DNA of 23,081 nt, taken from Schlegelella_A sp038234975. GTDB lineage: Bacteria; Pseudomonadota; Gammaproteobacteria; Burkholderiales; Burkholderiaceae_C. Of this stretch, positions 14,711-22,465 are shown piece by piece; position 1 is the first letter of the stretch; each line of letters begins with the position of its first letter. The position numbers and the translations under genes are program-made. A model generated the notes under the pieces. The model made no database searches. It saw nothing but the letters and a program-made list of their open reading frames with translations, and was not told the origin of the DNA. The stretch lies in the NCBI GenBank assembly GCA_038234975.1, contig JBBSUK010000043.1, forward strand, positions 1 through 23,081. Reading direction: 5' to 3'.

Positions 14711-14734
14711 GAAGGGCGCCTCGCGGCGCCCTTC
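14711..14734 (-). terminator. Strong stem-loop terminator after the GlsB/YeaQ-like gene
   Basis: GAAGGGCGCC-TCGC-GGCGCCCTTC is a perfect 10-base-pair stem with a 4-base loop, 19 bases past the stop of the GlsB-like gene. On the minus strand the loop is GCGA (a GNRA tetraloop) and the stem is followed by CTTCGTGTGG, moderately T-rich. It separates this gene from pcaI. Confidence 0.65.
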
Positions 14735-14753
14735 GCTCATCGGGTCGGAACCC

Positions 14754-15023
14754 TTAGCGGGTGGTACCGCGGCGGAACAGGTTGACGATCGCCAGCAGGA
14801 TGATCGCGCCGAGCAGCGACACGCCAAGGCCTGCGAGGCTGAAGTCGCCCGAGTTGACGGTGCCGGTGCCGAGCATCGGCGCCAGCAACCAGCCGCCGAG
14901 CAACGCGCCGACGATGCCGACGACGACGTTGAGGATGATCCCTTGCTGTCCGTCTGTCTTCATGATCATGCTCGCGACCCAGCCGATGAGACCGCCGACG
15001 ACCAGCCAGATGATGAAATTCAT
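14754..15023 (-). CDS. GlsB/YeaQ/YmgE family small stress-associated membrane protein
   Basis: The 89-residue protein is nearly all hydrophobic, with three membrane segments (about 2-20, 29-48 and 62-82). The glycine patterns LVVGGLIGWVASMIM and GIILNVVVGIVGALLGGWL are the hallmark of the transglycosylase-associated/YeaQ family. Members are inner-membrane proteins often induced by stress; the biochemical role is unknown. The ATG at 15023 has GGGAG 8 bases upstream. An in-frame GTG at 15032 would sit right next to that ribosome binding site and is rejected. The leader contains a 13-base palindrome, and a strong stem-loop follows the gene, so it is probably monocistronic. Confidence 0.9.
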   Translation of the reverse strand: MNFIIWLVVGGLIGWVASMIMKTDGQQGIILNVVVGIVGALLGGWLLAPMLGTGTVNSGDFSLAGLGVSLLGAIILLAIVNLFRRGTTR

Positions 15024-15043
15024 GTTGAGCACTCCCGAATTCG

Positions 15044-15056
15044 CCCCGAGTCGGGG
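15044..15056. promoter_or_regulatory. Palindrome in the leader of the GlsB-like gene
   Basis: CCCCGA-G-TCGGGG is a perfect 6+1+6 inverted repeat, 21 bases upstream of the ATG and just before its ribosome binding site. It could be an operator or an RNA hairpin that limits translation; no known regulator site is recognised. Confidence 0.4.
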
Positions 15057-15082
15057 ACAGTTGAAGAACGAACCTCGCTCGC

Positions 15083-15117
15083 GCCTTACGGCTTTAGAGC
15101 GTGCCGAAGGCTAAGGC
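15083..15117. repeat. Interrupted inverted repeat between two small membrane-protein genes
   Basis: GCCTTACGGC (15083-15092) pairs with GCCG (15103-15106) and TAAGGC (15112-15117), leaving a 5-base bulge. It lies in the 169-base spacer between the GlsB-like gene start and the stop of the next minus-strand gene. It may end the upstream transcript; the support is only the pairing. Confidence 0.35.
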
Positions 15118-15192
15118 TCGATCGATCGGGACGCGAACGGACGAGGGCCGGCGTGTCTGTGGGCGCGGTCCTACCTGTTCCGACGAACGGTG

Positions 15193-15492
15193 TCAGGCGA
15201 TCGGGGAAAACGCGGAGATCGCGCCCTGGTAGACGCCGATCAGCATCGCCGCCACCGACAGGTACGCGATCGCGTGGCGCGTGCCGGCGTCGACGCGCAG
15301 CCCGAGCCGGGCGCCGAAGCACGCCCAGGCGATCACCACCAGCAGCGCGCCGGCGTCGACCCGGTCGAGTGCGTGGCCCGAGGCGTACGCGAGGCCGGTG
15401 ACGGCGAGCCAGAGCCCCGCAGCCATCACGGCGGCGGCGGTGAGCTCGCCGGAGGCGGGCCTGCGAAGGTCGATTCCGAACAGCTTCATCAT
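15193..15492 (-). CDS. Small hypothetical membrane protein
   Basis: The product has 99 residues and three probable membrane helices (about 17-37, 45-62 and 74-93), with short charged loops (RVDAGTRHAIAY, GHALDRVDAG). The N-terminus MMKLFGIDLRRPASGE is cytosolic-looking. I do not recognise a family. Two consecutive ATG codons (15492 and 15489) make either start possible. It diverges from creD across a 167-base spacer. The coding assignment rests on the hydrophobic pattern and the lack of any competing frame with recognisable content. Confidence 0.65.
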   Translation of the reverse strand: MMKLFGIDLRRPASGELTAAAVMAAGLWLAVTGLAYASGHALDRVDAGALLVVIAWACFGARLGLRVDAGTRHAIAYLSVAAMLIGVYQGAISAFSPIA

Positions 15493-15659
15493 GGTCGAAC
15501 GTTACGCGCTGCCGGCGCTGCGCGGTCGCACGAACAGGCGCCTCGCCGTGGCGCATTTCGCGGCGGCGCGGCCTTCACGCCGGCTTCGCACCGCCTTCGC
15601 AGGGAGCGTCGATCGTCCGTCCTGCCGCACGTGCGGCGCCGACGACGAGGCGATCTGCG

Positions 15660-17111
15660 ATGACGACACCGACCCCCCGACGTTTCCCCCTCCTGGGCAA
15701 GACCGTGGCCATCGCCGCGGTGTTCATCGCTGTGACGCTCGCCTTGCAGGCGGTGAGCGGTATCGTCGCCGAGCGCGAATCGCGCCTGCGCGAGGCCGAA
15801 CGCAGCGTCGCCGCGAGCCTGGCGGCGTCGCAGACGCTGGTCGGACCGATGCTGCTGCGCGAGTGCACCGAGCAGTGGGAAACGACGCAGGGCGAGGGCA
15901 AGGAGCGCAAGGTCGTCACCGAGGTGTCGCGCTGGTACCTGAGCGAGTCGCCCAAGACGCTCGACGTCACCGCCGCCGCGACGCTCGAGCCGCGCTACCG
16001 TGGCATCTTCAAGGTCAACGGCTACGTGCTCAAGGCCCGGCTCGCCGCCACCTGGGCCGACGGCTCGGGCCTGGCCGCCCAGGGTCGCCACCCCGGAGCC
16101 CTGCTCTCGTGCGATGCACCGGTGCTCTACGTCGCCCTCGGCGATTCGCGCGGCGTGCGCAGCGCGCAGGTGCGGATCGACGGCGCGTCGGCGCCGGTGC
16201 TGCCCGGAACGCGCCACGCTGCGCATCGCAACGGTTTCCACGTAGACGTGGCGGAGTCGTGGGCCGGCGCCCAGAAGCCGATGTCGGCCGACATCACCCT
16301 CGAACTCGTCGGCACCGGCGGCCTCGACATCGCGCCGGTCGGCGAGGCGACCCAGGTGTCGCTGGAGTCGGACTGGCCGCATCCGTCGTTCACCGGCCGC
16401 TTCCTGCCGGTCGAGCGCGTCGTCACCGCCGACGGCTTCTCGGCGACCTGGAAGCTCAACGCGCTGGCGACCACGGCGCCCGCCGAGGCGAGCCTTGGCG
16501 TGGCTGCGTGCGGCACCGAGTACGTCGACGAGCTGACGCCGAAGTCGGCACGCAGCGGCCGCTGCCTCGAGACCTTCGGCGTCGATTTCATCGACCCCGT
16601 CAGCCCCTACACGCTGTCCGACCGCGCCACCAAGTACGGCCTGCTCTTCATCGCGCTCACCTTCGTCGGCGTCGGCGCGGTCGAGGTGATGCGCCGGGTG
16701 CGCGTGCATCCGATCCAGTACCTGATGGTCGGCGCCGCGCTGTCGATCTTCTTCCTGCTGCTGGTGAGCCTGTCGGAGCACGTCGCGTTCGGCGTCGCCT
16801 ACTCGGCGGCGTCGGCGGCGTGCACGTTGCTGATCACCTTCTACGGCATGTTCGTGCTCGGCGGCGCCCGGGCCGGGGCGCTGTTCGGCGTCGGCATCGC
16901 GGCGCTGTTCGGCGCGCTCTACCTGCTGCTGCAGCTCGAGCAGACCGCGCTCCTCATCGGCTCGGTGATGCTGTTCGGCGTGCTGGCGGCGGTGATGATC
17001 GCGACGCGGCGGGTCGACTGGTATGCGCTGTTCGCGTCGATGCGCAGCGACCGGCGCGAGCCGTCGGCCGTGCCGGGTGTTCCGGTGGCCGACGCCGGCG
17101 CGGTCGCCTGA
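15660..17111 (+). CDS. creD: CreD-like inner membrane protein
   Basis: The 483-residue product matches CreD. One N-terminal membrane helix (about 15-35) leads to a large periplasmic domain (about 40-335) containing GPMLLREC, RYRGIFKVNGYVLKARL, FTGRFLPVERVVTADGFSATW and PVSPYTLSDRATKYGLLFIAL. About five or six C-terminal helices follow (about 340-460), with HPIQYLMVGAALSIFFLLL. CreD is the membrane effector of the CreBC regulon and is linked to envelope integrity, colicin E2 tolerance and beta-lactam response in enterobacteria and pseudomonads. Here it stands alone: no creB or creC flanks it. The ATG at 15660 has GAGG about 9 bases upstream. The stop lies in a small GACCC-GCC-GGGTC hairpin (17110-17122) facing the LysR gene. 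Confidence 0.92.
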   Translation: MTTPTPRRFPLLGKTVAIAAVFIAVTLALQAVSGIVAERESRLREAERSVAASLAASQTLVGPMLLRECTEQWETTQGEGKERKVVTEVSRWYLSESPKTLDVTAAATLEPRYRGIFKVNGYVLKARLAATWADGSGLAAQGRHPGALLSCDAPVLYVALGDSRGVRSAQVRIDGASAPVLPGTRHAAHRNGFHVDVAESWAGAQKPMSADITLELVGTGGLDIAPVGEATQVSLESDWPHPSFTGRFLPVERVVTADGFSATWKLNALATTAPAEASLGVAACGTEYVDELTPKSARSGRCLETFGVDFIDPVSPYTLSDRATKYGLLFIALTFVGVGAVEVMRRVRVHPIQYLMVGAALSIFFLLLVSLSEHVAFGVAYSAASAACTLLITFYGMFVLGGARAGALFGVGIAALFGALYLLLQLEQTALLIGSVMLFGVLAAVMIATRRVDWYALFASMRSDRREPSAVPGVPVADAGAVA

Positions 17112-17132
17112 CCCGCCGGGTCGGCGCGAGGC

Positions 17133-18092
17133 TCAGCGGTACAGGCCGGCGGCCGCGGCGCGCAGTTCGCGCGCCAGGCGGGCCGCCGGCTCGCCGAGCG
17201 GCTGCTCGCGCCGCGTCGTCAGGCCGACGTGGCGCTGCCACGTCGAGCGAAGCGCCGACAGCGGACGCAGCAGTCCGGCTCGAACTTCCCAATGCACCAT
17301 CTCCCGCGGCACGAAGGTCAGGAAGTCGCCCTGCAGCAGCATCGTCTTCATGAGGATCGCGGAGGTGGTCTCGAGGGCCGGCTCGATCGGCCTTGCGCCG
17401 GCGGCCGCGAACAGCTCGTCGAGGGCCTTGCGCTCGAGCTCCCAGCGCCTGGCGAGCACCCAGGGAAAGCGATGCAGGTCGCCGCCGCCCAGCGCCCTGC
17501 GGCGCGCCAGCGGATGCGCGGTTCGCGACACGACGACCGCGTCGTCGACGTGCAGCGTCTCGTGGAACAGGTCGGGGTCGCTCGCGGTGTGCGGAATCGA
17601 CGACAGCGCGAAGGCGATCTCGCCGCGGCGCACGAGCGGCATCAGCACCTCGTTCAGCCCGTACTCCACGAACACGCGCAGCCTGGGCTCGGACGCGTGC
17701 AGGCGCAGCAGCGCGGCCGGCAGCAGACGCGACGCCTCCGACGGGCCGCAGCCGATCCGCACCGTCGCGGCGTCGGTGTCGCGCTGCCGGGCGATGCGCG
17801 ACCAGGCGGCGTCGAGCTCCTGTTCGGCCGTTGCGGCATGGGCGATCAGCGGCTCGGCGTACCGGGTCGCCGAAACGCCGTGGCGATGGCGCAGCAGCAA
17901 GGGCACGCCGAGATCGCGCTCGAGCGTCTTGATGCTGGCGCTGAGCGCCGGCTGCGTCAGCCCGAGCAGCGTCGCGGCGCCCGTGAGGCTGCCTTCCTCG
18001 ACGGCGGCTCGAAGGTGCCGCAGCCGCCGGAGATCGAGCGGATTCGCGGTCGGCGTGGGGGTCGCGCCGGTTGTCTGGCGAAGGCGACACAT
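17133..18092 (-). CDS. LysR-family transcriptional regulator
   Basis: The 319-residue product starts with a LysR winged helix-turn-helix (about 18-78: LRRLRHLRAAVEEGSLTGAA, then LTQPALSASIKTLERDLGVPLL and the wing). The co-inducer domain (about 105-305) follows, beginning VRIGCGPSEASRLLPAALL. It is divergent from the ring-hydroxylating dioxygenase genes, the usual position for a LysR activator of an aromatic catabolic operon whose inducer is the substrate or an intermediate. The ATG at 18092 lies immediately next to a CCCA-N5-TGGG dyad, which suggests autoregulation. The helix-turn-helix starts about 15 residues later than usual, so an internal start is possible. Confidence 0.92.
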   Translation of the reverse strand: MCRLRQTTGATPTPTANPLDLRRLRHLRAAVEEGSLTGAATLLGLTQPALSASIKTLERDLGVPLLLRHRHGVSATRYAEPLIAHAATAEQELDAAWSRIARQRDTDAATVRIGCGPSEASRLLPAALLRLHASEPRLRVFVEYGLNEVLMPLVRRGEIAFALSSIPHTASDPDLFHETLHVDDAVVVSRTAHPLARRRALGGGDLHRFPWVLARRWELERKALDELFAAAGARPIEPALETTSAILMKTMLLQGDFLTFVPREMVHWEVRAGLLRPLSALRSTWQRHVGLTTRREQPLGEPAARLARELRAAAAGLYR

Positions 18093-18095
18093 TCG

Positions 18096-18134
18096 CCCAG
18101 TTTATGGGAGACGTCGAGCAATTGATGGGTGACG
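18096..18134. promoter_or_regulatory. Candidate LysR operator: dyad and 21-bp-spaced direct repeats
   Basis: CCCA-GTTTA-TGGG (18096-18108) is an inverted repeat next to the LysR start. ATGGGAGACG (18104-18113) and ATGGGTGACG (18125-18134) are 9-of-10 direct repeats spaced 21 bases start to start, two helical turns, so both face the same side of DNA. The layout suits a LysR tetramer controlling the divergent regulator and dioxygenase genes. A TAGACT (18149-18154) could be the -10 box for the dioxygenase operon, but no well-spaced -35 is evident. Confidence 0.5.
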
Positions 18135-18186
18135 CACGCCCCTCGCACTAGACTTTTTTCGCCTTCGCGGCTCAGGAGACCTTTCG

Positions 18187-19485
18187 ATGATCGACGTCAA
18201 CGCCCTGGTGGAGCCTGACCGGGTTCACCGCACGGTCTACACCGACCCGGCCATCTTCGATTCGGAGATGGAGAAGATCTGGGAGCGCATCTGGGTCTAC
18301 TGCGGTCACGAGTCGCAGGTTCCGAAGGCAGGCGACTACTACGCGCTGACGATCGGTCGCCAGCCGATGATGATGGTGCGCGCCGGCGACGGAACGATCC
18401 ACGTGCTGCACAACCGCTGCCCGCATCGCGGCGTGCAGCTCGTCGGCAACATCAAGGGCAACACCGGCGGCGCCTTCGTCTGCTCGTATCACGCGTGGAG
18501 CTTCCACCTCGACGGGAAGATCCGGGCGATCCCGCTGGCGCGCGGCTACGAAGGCACGGCGATGTCGAAGGACAACCCCGACTGCAGCGTCAAGCCGGCG
18601 GCGCGGGTGGAGAGCTACCGAGGCTTCGTCTTCGCCAGCCTCGCTGCCGACGGCGAGCCGCTGCTCGACTTCCTCGGCGACGCGAAGATCGCCTTCGACG
18701 ACATGTGCGACCGCTCGCCGGTCGGCGAGGTCGAGGTCGTGCCGTACTGCCACCGCGTCGTCCAGCAGTCGAACTGGAAGTTCTTCATGGAGAACCAGCT
18801 CGACTCGCTGCACCCCTCGGTCACCCACCAGTCGACCGGGATCTCGGCCGGCCGTGTCGAGCGCCGCATCAAGGACGAGCAGGGCAGCGCGCCGCTGCAC
18901 TACCACTACCTGTCGACGTTCGCGTCGAACTTCGAGCAGTGGGACCAGGTGCAGACGATCAACTTCCGGCACGGCCACGGCATCCTCAAGGCCTACATGG
19001 GCCTGCGTCCGAAGGACCCCGACACGCTCGAATACGAGGAAACGCTGCGCCAGTCGTATGGCGCCGAGAAGACCGAGGAGCACCTGTCGCGCAGCATCCA
19101 CCACGTACTGGTGTATCCCTACCTCTCGGTGCAGTCGCCGTTGCAGCAGCTGCGGTGCCTCAGGCCCATCTCGGCCGACAAGACGCTCTCGGAGATCTGG
19201 CACTTCAGGCTCAAGGGCGCGCCGGAGGCGATCTACCGGCGCAGCATGCAGTACTTCAACCTGGTCAATTCGCCGGCCACCATGATCAACGCCGACGACC
19301 TCGAGAACTGGACCAAGGCGCAGTGGGGACTTCAGTCGAAAGGCGGCGAGTGGGTGAGCTTTCACCGCAACTACGGCGCCGACCGCATCGAAGGCGACGT
19401 GGCGTACTCGAACCAGGGCACCTCGGAAGTCGTGATGCGCAACCAGTTCCGCGCCTGGCGCGACTACATGCAGGAGGCTGCATGA
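18187..19485 (+). CDS. Aromatic-ring-hydroxylating dioxygenase, alpha subunit
   Basis: The 432-residue product is a Rieske non-heme iron oxygenase large subunit. The Rieske ligands are Cys78, His80, Cys99 and His102 (NRCPHRG and CSYHAW). The mononuclear iron site is His209 and His214 in NQLDSLHPSVTH plus Asp370 or Asp371 (INADDLENW), with bridging Asp206; this follows the naphthalene dioxygenase pattern almost residue for residue. The usual Tyr before the first His is Leu. It inserts both atoms of O2 into an aromatic ring using electrons from a reductase, which is absent here. The substrate is unknown; a benzoate-like or other aromatic acid is a guess from the transporter. AGGAGA (18174-18179) lies 7 bases before the ATG. 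The stop overlaps the beta-subunit start. Confidence 0.93.
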   Translation: MIDVNALVEPDRVHRTVYTDPAIFDSEMEKIWERIWVYCGHESQVPKAGDYYALTIGRQPMMMVRAGDGTIHVLHNRCPHRGVQLVGNIKGNTGGAFVCSYHAWSFHLDGKIRAIPLARGYEGTAMSKDNPDCSVKPAARVESYRGFVFASLAADGEPLLDFLGDAKIAFDDMCDRSPVGEVEVVPYCHRVVQQSNWKFFMENQLDSLHPSVTHQSTGISAGRVERRIKDEQGSAPLHYHYLSTFASNFEQWDQVQTINFRHGHGILKAYMGLRPKDPDTLEYEETLRQSYGAEKTEEHLSRSIHHVLVYPYLSVQSPLQQLRCLRPISADKTLSEIWHFRLKGAPEAIYRRSMQYFNLVNSPATMINADDLENWTKAQWGLQSKGGEWVSFHRNYGADRIEGDVAYSNQGTSEVVMRNQFRAWRDYMQEAA

Positions 19486-20177
19486 GCAGCAAGGCCAAGG
19501 GCGGTGGCGAGGCGATCCCGAGCGCCGGCGCCGACATGCGCCACCTACTCGACCAGGCCGTCGTCATCGACGGCGATGCGGCCGGCCCTGCCACTGGCGC
19601 GCAGTCGATCGAGCCTACGCATTCGCCGCGCGCACGACCGGGTGGGCAGGTTGCGTCGGAGCGGCGCATGCCGCGCCGCGAGGCGGTCTCCACGGTGTCG
19701 GCCGAGCTGCACCGCGAGGTCGAGCAGCTGCTGTGGCTGCAGGCTGAGCTGCTCGACGCGAAGCACTGGCAGTCGTGGATCGACCTGTTCGCGCCCGACG
19801 GCATCTACTGGATGCCGGTCGCTCCCGAGCAGACCGAATGGGAGAGCACGCCGTCGATCTTCGTCGAGGACCGGGCGATGATGGAGATCCGCCAGGGTCG
19901 CATCTCGCATCCGAACGCCTGGTCGCAGGCGCCGCAGTGGGAGACGAGCCACCTGGTGAGCCACGTCGCGGTCGAGTCCCTGGAGGGCGACATCCTCGAG
20001 GTGCGTTCACGGTTTCACATGATGGAGTTGCGGCGCGATGCGGTGCGCCACTTCGGAGGCACCTATCGCCACACGCTGGTGCGCGGCAACGACGGCGAAC
20101 TCGCGATCCGGCTACAGCGCGTCGACCTGTTCAACGGCCAGGCGACGTTCGACTACGTGCTGCAGATCTGGGTCTGA
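19482..20177 (+). CDS. Aromatic-ring-hydroxylating dioxygenase, beta subunit
   Basis: The C-terminal 165 residues are a typical small (NTF2-fold) subunit: ELHREVEQLLWLQAELLDAK, WIDLFAPDGIYWMPV, EDRAMMEIRQGRI, SHLVSHVAVESLEG, FGGTYRHTLVRGNDGEL. It structurally supports the alpha trimer. The ATG at 19482 overlaps the alpha stop (ATGA) and has AGGAGG 4 bases upstream. It gives 231 residues with a 62-residue low-complexity extension that is unusual for the family. An in-frame ATG at 19668 with GGAG 6 bases upstream gives 169 residues, the normal family length. I annotate the longer form because of the coupled overlap, but the shorter one may be the true protein, or both may be made. Confidence 0.88.
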   Translation: MSSKAKGGGEAIPSAGADMRHLLDQAVVIDGDAAGPATGAQSIEPTHSPRARPGGQVASERRMPRREAVSTVSAELHREVEQLLWLQAELLDAKHWQSWIDLFAPDGIYWMPVAPEQTEWESTPSIFVEDRAMMEIRQGRISHPNAWSQAPQWETSHLVSHVAVESLEGDILEVRSRFHMMELRRDAVRHFGGTYRHTLVRGNDGELAIRLQRVDLFNGQATFDYVLQIWV

Positions 20178-20312
20178 CCGCATGCGCCGTACGCGCCTCG
20201 CCCGGGTAATCGCCAGCGCCGCGCCGCCTTCGTTCGCGTTAGCCTGAACCCCTGCCGCCCGCTCGCTGGCGCCGATCCTGCTCGACCACCGAATTCTCCC
20301 GAAAGTGTTGCC

Positions 20313-21527
20313 ATGACGACATCGACTTCGTATCCCTTCGCCGCCTTCGCCTCGCGTTGCGCCACCGTTGCGATCGCGGCAGCCTGCGTCGTCGCCGCCC
20401 CTTCGGCGAGTGCCGCCGACAAGGTCAAGATCGGCTTCGTCAGCACGCTGTCGGGCCCGTCGGCCGCGCTCGGCGTCGACATCCGCGACGGCTTCATGCT
20501 CGCTGTCAAGCTCGGCGGCGGCAAGCTCGGCGGGCTGCCGGCCGACGTGAACATCAGCGACGACCAGTTCAAGCCGGCCGTCGCCAAGCAGCTGTTCGAG
20601 AAGGACATCAAGCGCGACAAGGTCGACTTCATGACCGGCGTCGTGTTCTCCAACATCATGCTCGCCGCGCTGCCCGAGGCCGTCGACTCCAACACGTTCT
20701 ACATCAGCCCGAACGCGGCGCCCTCGTCGATCGCCGGCAAGGACTGCAACCCGCTGTTCTTCGCGGTGGCATGGCCGAACGATGCCTACCACGAGGCGGC
20801 GGGCCAGTACGCGACGCAGCGCGGCCTCAAGTCGGCCTACCTCATCGCTCCCAACTACCAGGCCGGCAAGGACTCGCTCACCGGCTTCAAGCGCTACTAC
20901 AAGGGCAACCTGGTCGGCGAGACCTACACCAAGCTCGGCCAGCTCGACTACGCCGCCGAACTCGCCGAGATCCGCGCCGCCAAGCCGGAAGTGCTCTATG
21001 CGTTCCTGCCTGGCGGCATGGGCATCAACTTCATCAAGCAGTTCGTCGGCGCCGGCCTCGGCAAGGACATCACCCTGGTGCTGCCCGGTTTCGGCGCCGA
21101 CCAGGACGTGATCGACCCGGTCGGCAGCGCCATGTCGGGCATCTTCAACACCGCGCACTGGGCACCCGACTTCACCAACCCGGCGAACCAGAAGTTCGTC
21201 GCCGAGTTCCGCAAGGCCTACAACCGCACGCCGACGGTGTTCGCGGCTCAGGGCTACGACAGCGCGCTGCTCATCGGCGCCGCGGTGCGCGACGTGAAGG
21301 GCAACCTCGCCGATCACGAGGCGGTGCGCAAGGCGCTCAAGGCGGCCCGCTTTGATTCCGTGCGCGGTGCGTTTCGCTTCGGCAACAACCAGTACCCGAT
21401 CCAGAACTACTACCTGCGCAGCATCGGCAGCGACGGCAAGGGCGGCCTCATCAACAAGTCGTTCAGCGAGCCGATCCTGAAGGACCACGGCGATGCCTAC
21501 GCCAAGGACTGCAAGATGAAGTCCTGA
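20313..21527 (+). CDS. Branched-chain-amino-acid-type ABC transporter, substrate-binding protein
   Basis: The 404-residue precursor has a Sec signal peptide (hydrophobic about 15-30, cleavage near SASA-ADKV at 34-35). The mature periplasmic-binding fold starts VKIGFVSTLSGPSAALGVDI, the type I (LivJ/LivK-like) family. Other landmarks are ISDDQFKPAVAKQLFEKDI, SPNAAPSSIAGKDCNPLFF and AAQGYDSALLIGAAV. Relatives in this family that sit next to aromatic catabolic genes often bind aromatic acids rather than amino acids; with the dioxygenase upstream, this is the likely case here (inference). It lies 135 bases after the dioxygenase, a gap with no gene. livH follows after 19 bases, so this is the first gene of the transporter operon or part of one long transcript. 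Confidence 0.92.
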   Translation: MTTSTSYPFAAFASRCATVAIAAACVVAAPSASAADKVKIGFVSTLSGPSAALGVDIRDGFMLAVKLGGGKLGGLPADVNISDDQFKPAVAKQLFEKDIKRDKVDFMTGVVFSNIMLAALPEAVDSNTFYISPNAAPSSIAGKDCNPLFFAVAWPNDAYHEAAGQYATQRGLKSAYLIAPNYQAGKDSLTGFKRYYKGNLVGETYTKLGQLDYAAELAEIRAAKPEVLYAFLPGGMGINFIKQFVGAGLGKDITLVLPGFGADQDVIDPVGSAMSGIFNTAHWAPDFTNPANQKFVAEFRKAYNRTPTVFAAQGYDSALLIGAAVRDVKGNLADHEAVRKALKAARFDSVRGAFRFGNNQYPIQNYYLRSIGSDGKGGLINKSFSEPILKDHGDAYAKDCKMKS

Positions 21528-21546
21528 GTTCGCCCGCGGCACTCGC

Positions 21547-22464
21547 GTGTCCGGCGTTCTCGTACTCGAGCAGGCCCTCAACGGCCTGCAGTTCGGCCTG
21601 ATGCTGTTCCTGCTCGCCGCCGGGCTCACGCTCGTGTTCGGCGTCATGGACATGATCAACCTCGCGCACGGCTCGCTCTACATGGTCGGCGCGTTCCTCG
21701 GTGCCTGGCTGGTGGCGCTGAGCGGGTCGTTCGTCGTCGGCCTGGCCGGCGCGGTCGTCGGCACCGCGATCTTCGGCATGCTGCTGGAGTCGTCGCTGCT
21801 GCGGCCGCTCTACGCACGCGATCACCTGTCGCAGGTGCTCGCCACCTTCGCCCTCATCATGATCATCAACGAGGGGACTCGCATGGTCTTCGGCAACGAC
21901 CTGCCGCTGTCCGCGCCTGCCATGCTCTCAGGTCCCGTCGAGCTGATGCCGGGCCTCTACTACCCGGCCTACCGGCTGGTCATCATCGGCGCCGGTCTGC
22001 TGCTGGCGGCGCTGCTCTACCTCCTCGTGACGAAGACGCGGATGGGCGCGCTGGTGCGCGCCGGCGCGTCCAACCGCGATATGGCGACCGCGATGGGCGT
22101 CGACATCAAGCGCCTCTTCACCGTCGTCTTCGGCATCGGCGCTGCGTTGTGCGCCGTCGCAGGCGTGCTGATGGGGCCGCTGCTCGCGGTCCAGGTCGGC
22201 ATGGGCGAGAGCATCCTCATCCTGGCCTTCGTCGTCATCGTCATCGGCGGCATCGGCTCGATCCGCGGCGCGCTCGTCGGCTCGCTGCTCGTCGGCCTGG
22301 TCGACACGTTCGGCCGCACCTTCATGCAGCAGCTCTTCCGCGAGTTCCTGCCGGTGCAGGTGGCGAGCGCCGCCGGCCCGGCGGTCGCGTCGGTGGCGAT
22401 CTACGTCTTCATGGCGGCGGTGCTGGCGTTCAAGCCGCAAGGCCTGTTCCCGGCGCGCGGCTGA
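21547..22464 (+). CDS. livH: ABC transporter permease, LivH type
   Basis: The 305-residue integral membrane protein has eight or so hydrophobic segments. Family marks are GLQFGLMLFLLAAGLTLVFG and MINLAHGSLYMVGAF at the N-terminus, the KTRMGALVRAGASNRDMATA loop (about 160-178, the EAA-like ATPase contact), and GGIGSIRGALVGSLLVG. The start is GTG, as written, with no strong ribosome binding site; coupling to the binding-protein gene 19 bases upstream is plausible. With LivM it forms the membrane channel for the imported substrate. The symbol refers to family; the transported compound is probably aromatic rather than leucine. Confidence 0.92.
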   Translation: MSGVLVLEQALNGLQFGLMLFLLAAGLTLVFGVMDMINLAHGSLYMVGAFLGAWLVALSGSFVVGLAGAVVGTAIFGMLLESSLLRPLYARDHLSQVLATFALIMIINEGTRMVFGNDLPLSAPAMLSGPVELMPGLYYPAYRLVIIGAGLLLAALLYLLVTKTRMGALVRAGASNRDMATAMGVDIKRLFTVVFGIGAALCAVAGVLMGPLLAVQVGMGESILILAFVVIVIGGIGSIRGALVGSLLVGLVDTFGRTFMQQLFREFLPVQVASAAGPAVASVAIYVFMAAVLAFKPQGLFPARG

Positions 22465-22465
22465 C

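Noticed and set aside
20178..20312. Possible promoter or small gene between the dioxygenase and the binding-protein gene
   Set aside because: I could find no convincing -35/-10 pair and no ORF with a ribosome binding site and protein-like composition in this 135-base gap.
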